DNA of 64,000 nucleotides. It comes from Antitrichia curtipendula. Lineage: Eukaryota > Streptophyta > Bryopsida > Hypnales > Leucodontaceae. The DNA is taken from positions 15,230,254-15,294,253 of the forward strand of contig OX579641.1 in NCBI GenBank assembly GCA_951230915.1, written 5' to 3'. This document shows, in pieces, positions 15,001 through 27,098 of the stretch (position 1 is its first letter; every line of letters begins with the position of its first letter). Under the pieces are notes generated by a model that was not told the DNA's origin, did no database searches, and saw only the letters and a program-made list of their open reading frames with translations. The position numbers and the translations under genes were made by a program.

Positions 15001-16865
15001 TAAGTACTGGGATGTAAGACTTGTTAGTGTCTAATCTTTTAGCTTAGATATATTTTGTTGAGTAATTTGATCACTGTTTCTTAATAATCCAGGAGCGATG
15101 CTGGCAACCGAACTGCTCACACTTCACCAACGAGTAAGTTGGGTGTTTTTGTTTCGCCTGTAGAAGTTGCAGGCATATGATTTGAGAACCTGAATTTAGA
15201 GGAGTTTATTACAACTCGTCTCCAGTATTATTACTGAAAGATGCAAAATTTGTTTGAAATTTGTTCATCGCTTCTCTGGAAATGTTTCAAGCCACTTGAT
15301 TCGTTCTTTATTCTACAGGTTTCAAAATCGTTCACGTTTGAGCTGCGGAAAGTTCCTCGCGAGGCGTCGCTCCATAAGTTGCCTCTCGTTTTCCAGGTTC
15401 GTTAGTTACAATTTACTACATTTTATGTTTTATTTGATTTCAGACTCGATCATAGCTTTGGGAAGAGTTTTATGCTCTGCCTTTTGGCATGGTTCATATT
15501 TACACCCCCACCCCCACCCCCACCCCCTGTTTCCAACACAGCTGATGCGACACTATGACTTATGATATATATGTAGTGTCTCCATAATGATTACAATGGC
15601 TATACTGAGGCTGTTTGAGCGTTTTGTTCAGGAATTGCTTCTGGAGAACATTCACATGAAGAAACAATGTTCCACTTGTGGGGAAATGCCGACGTGAGTC
15701 TGTTCTGCAGCTTTTGAGCTTTCTTCCTGACAGAAAACGATATGTTTGTACTGTTGGATTGCATCCTTACGTGTTGTCTCTTTGGTATCAGCCTGCGCAG
15801 GAAAGGTGATTTTCACTTCTTGAAGCTTTTTAACCATTGTACTAACAAATAATCACTACCTCTTTGCTACTTTTGCAGGGATCCTGCTATCTGCCTCGTT
15901 TGTGGAGAGCTTCTGTGTTGTAATACCGCATGCTGCAAATCTAACGGAATAGGAGAGTGTTCTCGACATGCAGCCAAAGGTGTGATTTTGCACAACCACT
16001 GAGATCATGAATCATCGAGTATTTTAAGTAGATTTCTTCAGGAGTGATTTTGTGTTGGTGAACATGCATTTTATTGCCAATTTCTTATTAATCAGTTCTG
16101 TAAATAATAGCATGTTGTTTTTCATTGTTACAGAATCAGCCGGTGTGGGAATATTTCTGTTGCTACGGTCTACTCAGCTTCTACTCCTTCGGAACAATCG
16201 TACTTGCATGGGGCTCTCATTGTACCTGGACATCCACGGAGAGGTTAGGATCCTCTTCTTTTTCTATCTTCCATCGTTGAAGTTCTTTCTTGGGCTGGTA
16301 CAAATCTAGAAATCTAACTGTTCTCCATAACATTACTTAGCTGGGCTGATTGTTCCCAATAGTACAAGGAAGAATATTTTTCCCGTCAGTTGGAATGAGA
16401 GTATGAAAACAGGCAGCTGGCTGAATGAGCTGTCTGCATGGGGTTTTGGTACATGTCAAATCAACTAAGTTAACTATAAGCCTTTATTCAGCAAATATGA
16501 GCCAGGGGTATCTTTGGGAATCATTATGTCATGTCAGCCTGCGCAGGAGGACCTATATTTGAGAAGAAGTCAGTTGCTGTATCTCAGTGATCTTCGATTG
16601 AATGAGGTAACGATCTAAATGCAAGTGTTATTACATTCCTGAGAATTTGTGCTAAGATTTTCTTAAAGTTGGCAATCATGAGGCTCATGCTTTGACATCG
16701 ACTTTGGATGGCGCTTACATAATTCCCTTATTTTGAGGCTTTCTTCTCGATTTATCTGTTCTTACCGGATATTATGTGCAGATTCGGCGACTATGGATGA
16801 CAGCAGCGTTCGACTACGACTCCTACATTTTGCGAAACTCTCAATCTAGGCCTAACGTCTATTAA
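1..16865 (+). CDS. PRT6: E3 ubiquitin ligase PRT6-like N-recognin (5'-truncated by window edge)
   Basis: This is the Arg/N-degron recognin of the UBR1 family, which binds basic N-terminal residues and ubiquitinates the protein for proteasomal decay. In plants it controls ERF-VII stability and hence oxygen and NO responses (family knowledge). The sequence opens inside the UBR zinc box (CVECF, then CCDCGD and AWK, then GFCSIH across exons 1-3). A split RING-like region follows (CVLCKRK; CCGHQMHLDC; CPTCRR at about 10360-11770). The UBR C-terminal cysteine-rich domain ends it (CSTCGEMP, CLVCGELLCC, then RRLWMTAAFDYDSY). Exons: 1-60, 346-412, 692-771, 1341-1468, 1919-1987, 2105-2179, 2539-2695, 3358-3472, 3824-3869, 4211-4333, 4574-4648, 5001-5126, 5399-5572, 5971-6021, 6364-6446, 6691-6787, 7121-7216, 7617-7730, 7883-7969, 8172-8270, 8502-8606, 8769-8914, 9105-9277, 9438-9511, 9694-9779, 10144-10387, 10573-10833, 11286-11340, 11710-11918, 12148-12213, 12527-12731, 13150-13898, 14093-14266, 14530-14578, 14722-14805, 15093-15133, 15319-15396, 15632-15693, 15879-15979, 16134-16243, 16547-16606, 16782-16865. 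These phase-compatible exons give about 1,711 residues before TAA. The 1341 and 12527 exon edges are the least certain. No ClpS-like type-2 domain was seen, which fits PRT6. Confidence 0.93.
15505..15527 (-). repeat. Potential G-quadruplex / i-motif tract in a PRT6 intron
   Basis: Four runs of exactly five C separated by single A lie at 15505-15509, 15511-15515, 15517-15521 and 15523-15527. On the minus strand this reads as four GGGGG runs with one-base loops, the strictest form of the G-quadruplex pattern. It lies in the intron between the exons ending at 15396 and starting at 15632. Formation in vivo is not shown by sequence. Confidence 0.8.
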
Positions 16866-19800
16866 TCTTCATTGGTTAATGTTCTTTACCAATTCTGTAA
16901 CCATGCCCATTACGCCATAAGCTCAACGGCATGATCGTACTTGTATATTGAGAGACTTTACGTGTTACGAGCTTCTGCAAGTTCGTAGGACCTGATTTTG
17001 AGGAGTGAAGAAGAAAAATCCCGTATTGCTCCACTGAAAGTGTTTTTTGATGAGGTGATATTTCGCTGGACTGTAATCGAGTCCCTTAGACGGGTTAAAA
17101 GTGATCTTATTCCATTCACCGTACATTCGATTTTGCAATTGCAGGCCTCTTACCAGGAAGGTTACGGAGGTATATTAGCATTGGGTATGAAACCCCTGAT
17201 GTTTTATCTATTTATATGCGACACTACTTAGCCGGTGCCCGCATTTACCTGAATGATTATGTTGTGTCAATAGAACCTCGATGTAGTATTCTGGTGAGGG
17301 TTCGTTTATCTTTTTGCACCATAGCATTGAGTTTTGCAATCATCGTTTTGATTTAGTGTATATAAACTTAAAAACAATTTTGGATGTGATCGCTGGTAAT
17401 GGAAATCCTCTCCTCAGTTTGGGGTCTCCTTTGAGCATGGCTGGTGCGGAACTTGTGAATGAAAACTTTGTGAACTGTGTTTTCTTGCGGTTCTGTTTTT
17501 TCAAGTGCCTTTGCAACAAATTTTTACATATAAATTCCTGAATTCATCATATGTTGTAGCAGTAAAGCAATGTAATAGTTTCCACTCCAAGTTAAACTTT
17601 TTAAATTCCTAAACCTCCTAAGGAAGATATCAATTTTGTTAGGATAAAGTTTGCAAAGTTTCTTGGTTTTGAGCCGTGAGACACAAGCATGATTTGTAAG
17701 CACCTCCCAAAGAACCTGCTCTAGTTTTTGTGTCGGCCAAGGTGAGTTGTTGAAATAGATGGCATTCCAATCCAACCATGGACTTCTTCCTAAATTTGAA
17801 TACAGTGTTTTGTTGCAATTTGAATTTGAAGCCTTTTGTCATGGAGTATTGATTTTTTAATTTTAGGATGCCTATATAATTTTTCCACAGCATGTTCTTG
17901 TGGAGAAATTTTCAAATCATTTGAACCTGTTTTTCATTTATAATGAGCTTTTTATCCCTTTTTGTTCAAAAATTCACTACAATTTGAAATCAAATATTAA
18001 TTTGAAATTCTAATGACTTACAAAAGTCATGTGATTACAATTTCAATCACACGTATAGCTAGACAATGGGAGCCATATCAAGAGTGATGCTTTGAAGATT
18101 GGAAAGGTCATTGTAGGCCTATCTTTTGAGAGTTAACATTCAATGAGAAATATATGATGCTAAATTTAATTTGCAACTTCTAGCATTTTCTTAGGTTGAC
18201 AACTGGCACAACAAAATTAAGAATTTAAATTTACTTTATGACAAAGTTTTTTCAAATTGATATTATGAACCATTAATAATTTCACCAAAATCAAATTTTT
18301 TTATTCTTTTCTTTAAAAGAAATCTATGATCCATACCGCACCACAATGAGGGGCAATCTCAGCCATTTGCAAATTAGAATTTAGGACTCATCTTGTTCAA
18401 CGTACAACAAAGGCTTTCTTGTGTTTTCTTGTTGTGCTTTCTTTGTGAATGTGGAAACTATGATTTTAGTATTGGAAAGAAGTGAATGATTGGGGGATTT
18501 GGCAAGGGCATAGATTTACGTGAAGAAGCGTCTAGGTGACGAGTGGAATGAGGTGGCACTACAAGGTTGGATTAGCTAAAATTACACTAGTTTATTATTG
18601 GCCACCCTTCTCTTTCATCAGTTGAGATTGCTATATTTTTTATAATAACATGTCAAAATTATGCTTCAAGTTGTTTCCTACATCCACTTGTTTATGCAGA
18701 AGACCTTTGCAAATTCTCTCCTACAATAAATTGAAAGCATTGTCACGTACTCTCCTCAAATTGCCCTAGGATTTCTAGTAGAATAGCTCATTTAGGTCAT
18801 TTACAAAAATCAACAATTAATGTGATCCCTTAGGATCCCTTTTTCAATTTTTTGTTTATTCAATCTGAAGTAGAAAAGGCTTATTGGGCTTAGTGCAAAC
18901 CCTAGTTGTTGTACCCTATAGGATTTATGATGAGTCTGTGTCATAATTTGGAGAATGCTAATTAAAGTAGTTTAGTAGGGTAGAATCTTAATGATGTTTT
19001 CATTTTATAGGAATTTTATAGGAATTACAATATTGATGTTCAACTAGTGCAATGGAAATTTTATTTAGGATGTTCTTTGCATTAGGAAACTATAAAATAA
19101 TTAGGTCTTCCATCTAGGCTTCTACAACACTTAATTGCTCTCTTATCTTATCGCGACATTTGTAGGAACGTGGATTTTCCACTGAGTATTGGCTCTTGAT
19201 GGGTGCCAGTTGTAATTTCAATAAGAACTTGGCTAGTGGGAGCTTTTGTTTGGAGTTCAATTATGAAGTTATCTTATGTGATTGATATTTATTGTTGTTA
19301 GCTAGTTCGTTCTATGCTTTCCATTTGCAATAAAATATTTTTATAGAAAGACAAGGACTTTGGAACTTGCCAACTTACTTCAATTGATAAATTGAACTTT
19401 AATTCAAAACATATATCTTAAGTATGCTCTGAATTTGTCTTGATACTTACTACAATTTTACAATAATTTTCATTTACCACAAAGTGACTTTGTGATAATG
19501 AAGTGTTTTTATGATTATCTCTATACAACACTTTTTGTAATTGTCCCTGGTTAGTGGTTTTACTCTCTGAGAGCAACACAATACAATTGTGCTCATACAA
19601 TTTTTGTCCTAGCATCATTTAGTGTGAAGAGGTGACAACAACAAATGCTCACAAAACTTAAGAAAAATTAGGAAACCCAAAGAGCAATTCTTGATCAACT
19701 TATTAGACAAAATGGTTGTAAGATAGTAACCATGTGATTGCACAATGTAACATTGTCTTAGATACATTGGAGTCTAGTGCCTATTAATTGAATATTGAAG

Positions 19801-22711
19801 AAGTTCATATCATTTTAAAATTAAAAAACTGCATTGACATTTTCAAATCTTTGTAGGCAATTCCACTTCTTTTTCAAAGACATCATGGCGCTTTCAACTA
19901 ACGCTCAACGACAAAATGGACTTGTACATTCCTTGAGAAATTTTAAAAACCCTAGAATGTCTTGAAGGTCCTCTTTAACCACATGAGAGCCTTATTCATG
20001 TATTACTAATTATGAAGGTGGATTTAGGGTTTTGTTGCAAATAACAAAGTTGACCATGCTGAAAATGACCATTGATTGTTGTATTGCAATTTTACAAATT
20101 CAGAATAAAACAACATCTAAAGAAAGGACTACATGCAATGCAATACAATACAGTGATAAGTCTATACAATCAAAGACCCAATGCTTTTATAGGTTATGGG
20201 GTGCAGACATAAAAGTGGTTGTTGGAAGTAGAAGGTAGGAGCACACAATTTTTGGAGGGAGATGGCAACTTAGGATTCTCATGTGAAGACAAGGGGTTCA
20301 TAGTGTGTCATTTTGATAAATAATTTGTGTCTTAGGTGGCAATTGCACGGTGCAATTTGTATCATGGCGCATTATTTTTGTACCAATTTGTGGAAGTGAT
20401 ACAGATTAGGAATTAGCTAGACCTCCTCTTTTACCCATGACGGAGGACGCAATGATAATTGTTTTTGATGGAGTTTCTAGTAGTTGCTTTAAGGTGACAC
20501 AATTGCTCATTTTAGGTGTTCTTGGTGGTTTATTGTACATGTATTGGGAAGTGCAGGAGTAATGCATACTTCGGTGATCTTCGTAGTAATGGTGCTTGAT
20601 GCCGCAATTTATTTAGAAGAGGAGGCAGAGGTTTTGTGCACTTGGGCAATTTCGCATGGTGCAAGTTTAAGACAAGCTTAATGCATTGTAGAACGCCTGA
20701 ATGTAAAGTAGATGTGTGTGCTTTCATTGCCTCCAAATACTTACAAAAAATAGGAACTCTAGATTATCTTTGGCTTTGCTACCTTTTTGTAGACACATAA
20801 GTCACATTCTTAAGTAGATGATGCACAGTGAAGAAAATTTTCTAAAGGATTTTGGAAAGTGAGGCGAATGTTCTAATCTATGAGAGACTATTCCCCAAGC
20901 CCCAAGTTGACAAAGATGGCGCAATTGAACTTAAAAGAAGCGCACGGTGCACCAATAAGCGAAAAAAGGGAGAATAATGATAATATCCACAACAAAGAGC
21001 TCTCAAACCAAAGCTACAATGGCTCTTCCAAATCTAACAATGAGGATGCCACCTCCAAGCAACTCATTGCCATTGTTGGAACATTCTCAAGTTTATTATT
21101 ATTGTGATACGAAGCATTATAATTTTATGTGATTCTTAATAATCACAATTATAAACTTAATAATTATAATATGTAGGTTTAAGTTTAAGGCTGACCATGC
21201 ATCTATGTTAAATGTTGTGTGGCTCTATCTTTATTGTTTAGTTTTTGTTCTTTGAATGCTTTGATGTGGTCAAACTTTATGTTATTCAATACAAATTTGA
21301 AATTTCTAGAGATTTCTCAAGTGAGACAATTTGAAACAAATTGAAATTCACTTAGTTGCACATTAGGGTCTATTTAATGACAATTGTTCATGGCCAACTT
21401 ATGTTATTATCTCAATTGTTGTTATGTGCTTCAAATTCAATGTGTAACCTTTGTGGATAGTCATTTCTTTGAGTTTTTGATCAAATTTGAGTATCATTAG
21501 ACCTTCATCAGCAAAGAGGCCATGGATTCATGTTTTTAGAATGAGAAATTTAATTTCTATAATTCAAAAGAGCTATAGTTCAAGTTATTTCTTGTACAAG
21601 CCCTTTCCTAAATTCTTCCAATGAGTAGTCCTTGGGAAGATTATTCTTTGTAGATTGAGGTATACACTTTAATTAAGAGGATATTTGATGTGGGGCTATT
21701 TATCTTAATTATTGCATTTAAGGTGATTGTATTTTTACATATAAAGATACAAGGGGCATATTTTCAATACCATATGATTTTTGTAGATTCATTCATGCAA
21801 TTATTTAATGGGGATATCTTACATATAGAATTTAAGTGTCCAATTTTTTTTCTCTTCCACCGGCTTCTTCACAAATTTTTCCTTCTCTTTATTACATATA
21901 TGTATAGGGAATACGCCATAAAATCAATGACAATCAATTCAATTCAAGTGCCCTTGATCAAATGGCAATTTTTTCCCTAAAGTTCAATTGTTTGTTGAAT
22001 AGACAACTGAAAATCTAGGTAGGTTCCTATGATGTTGAATATTTACAATTTCACACAAATTTTGACACATGGTGTAAAAATATACTCCCTCAATGAGAAT
22101 ATAGGTGTTTTTTTGATTGGGTGTCTGAATCAAAAGTTATGTTGAACTAATTTTTTTGGTAGCCAAGGCAATTTGGGCATCTTTTGCAAAAACGCTCATC
22201 AACTTTTGAAATTTGGCATGTATGTATCTAATAAAATAAAGTATACAATTGTCAAATTTAATTCTCAAATCACACTCTAAGAGGAGTGAAACTTTGTTAA
22301 CTATATTAGGGCAACTTTAAGATTTTTTTTTGGAAACTTCTAACTTGCAATAAGTGAAGTCAAAGTTCTTGAAATTTTTCCCACATATTTTTAATATTTG
22401 TCTCTAATTTTTGACCCTTTGGATTTCAAATAAAATATTTTCTCATTGCACAAGAAATCATCAAAAAATGACTAGTGTATTGCCAATGGATTTAACCTCC
22501 TTACATGGCAAGGTAATTTAGAATAAGCTAGAGTCCATATTTGCTATTGAAATTTTTTATACATGATCCTAACATCCCATATCTACAAATGGTCAAAATC
22601 CAATCATTTTGGTATAGATAAAAAAATTTACTCCAACAGGGGCTCAAAGTCTACTAACCATGTTTCTCAAGAATGAGAAAAAGTGTTTTTTTTCTCACTT
22701 CAAATGTTATA
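16866..22711. other. AT-rich intergenic region after PRT6, no gene seen
   Basis: The first few hundred bases after the PRT6 stop are probably its 3' UTR. Beyond that the DNA is strongly AT-rich with frequent stops in all frames. The longest open frames, for example 20880-21107, have low-complexity or unremarkable translations and no recognisable motif. No tRNA, rRNA or complete transposon was recognised here. Confidence 0.6.
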
Positions 22712-22951
22712 CATTACAAAAAAAATGAGCCCATGAAGAGGCCGTGAGTTCTGCACCCCCAGGAAATGGTGCAAGTAGAGAGAAATCCTCCCAGGAAATG
22801 AAATCGCTGACGTGGTCGAATTTCGACCACGTCAGCGTTCTGTCAGATTTTTTAATTTTTTTAATTTTTTAATTTTTTCTGTAATTGCACCACAGGGGTG
22901 CCGAAAATGAGCTGTTAGCAGCCTTTTCCAGGGCCCAAATTTTTTGTAATG
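22712..22951. mobile_element. Small non-autonomous CACTA-like MITE (240 bp)
   Basis: The element begins CATTACAAAAAA and ends with the complement TTTTTTGTAATG. The terminal inverted repeats continue to about 21 bp, left ending TGAGCCC and the right, read inward, ending TTGGGCCC. A second inverted pair lies inside (GCACCCC...GGTGCAA on both sides), and a 33-bp palindrome sits near the centre. The termini resemble the CACTACAA ends of plant CACTA elements with one change. The flanks ATA and ATC do not form an exact 3-bp target duplication, so the copy is old or the family assignment is loose. There is no coding capacity. Confidence 0.7.
22805..22837. repeat. 33-bp perfect palindrome with two TGACGTGG boxes
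   Basis: Arms of 16 nt (CGCTGACGTGGTCGAA and its exact reverse complement) flank a single T. Each arm carries TGACGTGG, an ACGT-core sequence of the type bound by plant bZIP factors, in opposite orientations. It sits inside the MITE at 22712-22951. Confidence 0.9.
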
Positions 22952-23369
22952 ATCTTTCAATTCTTGTGATCAAATGGGTTGAGTTTTTTTTGCACATTGC
23001 CTTACTTGTTTATAATATAATCCCTTTGTGTCTTACATGACATTTCATAATTTTTGGTGATGATTTTCAGTGATGTCCAATAGAACAACTTGTGCTTTTA
23101 TGTCAATAACAAGGTCCAATGTAACATTTGGATGTTATATTGAACATTATTATAAATCCTAAATTTTTATTTTGTACAAGTGTTAGAAAACAAATATAGA
23201 AATCTACAGACACTTAGAGGAAAGAACACAATAGTTTACTCTACTAAATTTCAAGCTCAATCATTAGCTCAATGGCTTTTAATTTTCAAATTAATTTTTT
23301 GTAGTGTCACTAAATTGATGTTGTTTAAAACTTTATAACTTGTTACTCCTTGCTCACATCAATAGCTTG
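22952..23369. other. AT-rich spacer with an isolated CACTA-type terminus
   Basis: There is no gene. Near 23297-23308 the sequence reads TTTTTTGTAGTG, the expected right terminus of a CACTA-like element. I found no matching left end at a sensible distance upstream, so it may be a stranded terminus. Confidence 0.45.
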
Positions 23370-24370
23370 CACAAGAAGAAAAACATGTTTGCCACAACTA
23401 ACTAAAATGAAACTAAGTGTCCTATACAACTATCTTGTGACTATAGCCTTCTCTATTTGCACCAAATTCTTATGTCATTGTTTGACGTCATTGCTTTACA
23501 ATGTTTTAGTTGCAAATTAGTTGTAGAATGAAGTGATACATTCTTTTAACCGCAAAGCAATCATAGAATGAAGTATAGGATTATAAGAGTTGTAACACAG
23601 TTCAACTTTACAATGAATTTGACTTATTCTCCATCCAATATTCATCATAGTTGTCAATGTGGACTACTACACACTTCATGATATCCACCGTGTCGATTTG
23701 CAATTGCAAAAAACGACTAGGAAATGACTAGAAAACAAATGCAACTTTAAAACAACAGAAGTCATTTCCTAGTTGATTTGTAGTCATTTCTTAGTTGTTT
23801 AGTAGTTGCTTTTTAGTTGTTTCCAAATCATTTTTTGATTGTCTTATATCAATTGTCAAGAGTACCATTAGATTGGACATATAAGACTTGTAAGTAGTTG
23901 TATCTTTATATGATGAATTATATTAATAGAATTCTAAGGTTTTTATATTTAATAAATATTTATATTTTGTAGATTTTGAAATCTACAAATTTTACAAGTC
24001 ATAAACAAGTTGCAAATGAGTCACAAATAAGTTGCAGATGAGTTATAGACAAATTGCAATGAAGTCACTGACAAGTTGCAAACAAGTCACAAATGAGTTG
24101 CAAACAAGTCATACATTAGTCGCAAATGCGTTCGCCAATAAGTTGTACAATTCACTGATTGAGTGATTGCCCTCACGTGGCAACATATACAACATAAGCA
24201 ATCACATCATAAAGCACATTGATGAAGTTCCAAATAAGTTGTCAAATGAGAAACAATCATGTTTTGCCTTGCAACTATGACACAATTAGAAAACTTGTCC
24301 ACATCGACTATAGGCCTCCAAATTGTCGCCACTTGCAAATGTACGATGCAACCCAAAATCAATTACTCTT
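23370..24370. mobile_element. Decayed relative of the 51215-52327 CACTA-like element
   Basis: The start CACAAGAAGAAAAACATG differs by one base from the start of the intact element at 51215. Both continue with matching segments in the same order: the word for 'cctat' plus a TTTGCACCAA motif, then a TCATCA...GTTG...TGTGGAC block, then many GTTGCAA/TTGCAAC words, then an ACTTGTCCAC block and an AAATTGTC segment. No right terminus is recognisable, so the 3' boundary is approximate. There is no coding potential. Confidence 0.6.
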
Positions 24371-25009
24371 TGTACTCATTCATTTTCTTTTAGTGTTGGA
24401 GCATTGCCTCCTTGCATGGTAAAGGTCAAATCAAAGGCAAACGTTGTTGCGGCAGTTAGCCTTCATCAACTTGAATAAATTTTTTCTTGTACCTCTAGTA
24501 GAAGTCAATGCATCTTTCAAAAATAGGTATATTTGCCTAATACCATTGGGAGACTTCTATAATCTTTATGTAGCTACTTGAAACCTTCAAATGACTCTTT
24601 CACACTAAAAATACACCTTTTTGAAGCGTCCTAGTAACCTCTAGGATCTTCTAGTGCTTCCTAAAGAGTCCTACTTTTCTTGAAAGAAACTTCAAAGTCT
24701 AGCAATAGTATAATTATGTGAATGAAGTGGTCTCTGGCCCACAATACCATGGGTGGAAACAAATTCAAATTTGGATCTTGACATGCTGGTGTTTTTTGAC
24801 TGTAGGCATATTGCTAGGAAGTTAGTCGGCTTATCATGAATTAGGGTGGGGGGGTTGGTGGTTTTGGGATCCTGTAGAAAATGCTTCTTTTATGCCTTAG
24901 CTATTAGCTACAGCTTGTATTCATTCAATAATTTTTCCTAAATTGAATTATTAGACTTTGTTTCTCAATAGTCACTTTTCTATTGCTTGATAGATAGATT
25001 ATTTGGATG
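24371..25009. other. AT-rich intergenic, nothing recognised
   Basis: No open frame of note, RNA gene or clear repeat is visible in this stretch. A short G run occurs at about 24846-24853. Confidence 0.5.
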
Positions 25010-25320
25010 CTACAGTTGCTCTGCAGTGAGACGGACTCGACTCACTCTCTGGGGCAAACTCCTGTAGAGCATCATAGCATGTCGAGAAACGGGCATACTG
25101 AACGTAGCCAAAAATATCCTTGGCTGTGCCCCGAACGTGTCTTTGAGACACAAATGAGGCCGTAGGTCACGAACGTAAGGTGGAGGAGGTATCCCAAACT
25201 TGGCGCATCGGGCGAGGCCTGCGTTCCCCCTGCATATAGGTAGCAAGAAGGCGCATATGCTTGAACAAATAGGGGGCCTGAGTCCAGTAAGGACAACACA
25301 CCACTTCAAGCGCACCTATG
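25010..25320 (-). pseudogene. GC-rich coding-like relic, unidentified
   Basis: A sharply bounded island of about 300 bp is far richer in G and C than the surrounding 10 kb. On the minus strand one frame reads through with protein-like composition: segments such as YLFKHMRLLATYMQGE, then, after one stop, AKDIFGYVQYARFSTCYDA and LQEFAPESESS. A second minus frame is open for 101 codons (25010-25315) but is rich in Pro, Cys and Arg and looks less natural. I do not recognise the protein. A captured gene fragment or the remains of a transposon protein are the likeliest explanations; chance composition is possible. Confidence 0.35.
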
Positions 25321-26877
25321 TCTTGGTATCGATAGAGTATTCAACAAGATGGAGAATAATTCAATCTTGCCAACACAAATCTTGGAGCATTGTTGTTAAG
25401 TTTCATATTATATTATTAAGAAACATCATTGAGTTCTTTATGATATATACTTTGACCTCTTAGAAAGTTGCAAGGAAGATTTAGAAAACACCATTTAGTA
25501 CAAAATTTTAAAAAAATATATAAATTGAAAGGCTCATCAAATATAGATGCCAAATTATGGCATGTAAGATTTTGAGAGTAAGGGCATATATGCTCATTGA
25601 ACACATACATCCTTCTATTGGGAGAATTTGACAAATGGCCAAAGTAGTTGAAGATTGTTCAGAATGAAGCCTTTGAAAGGCCTACATGGACACATGGTCC
25701 TTCCTTTGTCTACCATGGCTTCTACTTTCATAAAATTGTTTACCAATGAGGCAAGGGGTTCTTTTGCATCCTTGAAAAAGGGACTTGCACATTGAACAAA
25801 ATTGTCTCATATGGCTTTTCAATCAACTCTAATCCTTGAATTAATTGATAAGTCTCTCCCAAGTATTTAGCAAAGCATAATATCTTCCCAACATGGGGAG
25901 GACCATTGCTTTGTTATACAATCATGTTATGCTAGTTGTTGTACCCTCCGAAAGGTGGGATGCCTTATAGCTAGGTACTTTTTCAAATAGTGTGACCAAT
26001 ACATGGAGGCTTCTACAACCCAGGGAAGTTGAGAGCAACATGGATGTCTTGGGCAATTGGGTGCCAAAAACCAACCTAATTCAAGGGCCGACTACTAGTC
26101 TATAGCAAAAATTTGAGGTTTTTTGGAGCACTTTTTTACCTATACTATTTGAGTTTATACCTAGACTTTGCCAAATATTTATTATTATAATACATTATAT
26201 AATTCAAATGGATTAATAGGGACCAATTGGAGGATCAAGGAGAGGATGAATAGAATTAATTTGTAAAAATAGTCTTTATCATCCTTCAGTTGTTTGCCAC
26301 ATTGACAATATTGAAAAAATCCAAAAGAACTTACAATGATCAAAATTTGGACTTGAATAAGGACTTGGAGGGTTGGAACTTGGGACGTACTGTATAGTGC
26401 CCCTTAAATGCAAGGGCCTAAATTACTACAAGATAGATGGTAAGCTGCATCCAATTGCTTCTAATGTATGTTCGGAACAACAATGAAAACATATATGTTC
26501 CGTTGGATTCTACTGAACATATATGTTCCGAACATGTATGTATGCTCGGAACAACAATAAAAACCTATATGTTTTTACTTTGACCACCTACAATGTGAAT
26601 GTTTTTTAGTAGAGAAAACTGAATTGACCAAAATACTCGTGAAAAACTCTAAAATTTGCCATCCTATTGCAACCAAAAAAAATTGTGAAACCAATCAGTC
26701 TAAATATGTAATATGTGACCTAAGGGTCGACAATGGGTGTCAGCCTACACACCTTATCTCATACAATCGAGTTCACGCTAGCTTCAGCTCGCACCTTCAT
26801 TCGGCATTCCGTTTAAGGCAAAGATAGAGAACATTTGTAACCACAAGAAATCATAACCGCAAGGAATTGCAATAGAA
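25321..26877. other. Intergenic region upstream of RCCR
   Basis: It is AT-rich with no supported gene. A direct repeat of about 37 bp is present twice near 26464-26500 and 26536-26572. Both copies contain CGGAACAACAA followed by AAAACATATATG-like sequence, and ACATATATGTTCC lies between them. The final few hundred bases presumably include the RCCR promoter; no TATA element could be assigned with confidence. Confidence 0.45.
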
Positions 26878-27024
26878 GGAATTGTCACAGTTTGGAGTTG
26901 CAGTAGAAGGAATTTTCACGGTTTGGAGTTGCAGTAGAAGGAATTGTGACAATTAGGAGTTGCAATAGAAGGAACTGTGACAATTTGGAATTGCGATAGA
27001 AGGAATTTGTAACAAGAAACTGTA
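26878..27024. repeat. 31-bp tandem repeat, about 4.7 copies, upstream of RCCR
   Basis: Units starting at 26878, 26909, 26940 and 26971, plus a degenerate fifth at 27002, share the pattern GGAATTGTCAC, then a TTTGGAGTTGCA core, then a closing GTAGAA. The array ends about 75 bp before the RCCR start codon, so it lies in the 5' UTR or core promoter. Several units carry the TTGCAGTAGAAGGAATT junction unchanged. Confidence 0.85.
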
Positions 27025-27098
27025 ATGGAAGGAGTTCTTTGTTGAAGCTCTTGGTAAATGATCCCGGCGTGACCATTGATTCTCCTCCAAGCCTTGCC

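Noticed and set aside
20880..21107. 75-codon open frame in the intergenic region
   Set aside because: Asn/Ser/Lys-rich translation, no motif, no neighbouring gene structure; expected by chance in 10 kb.
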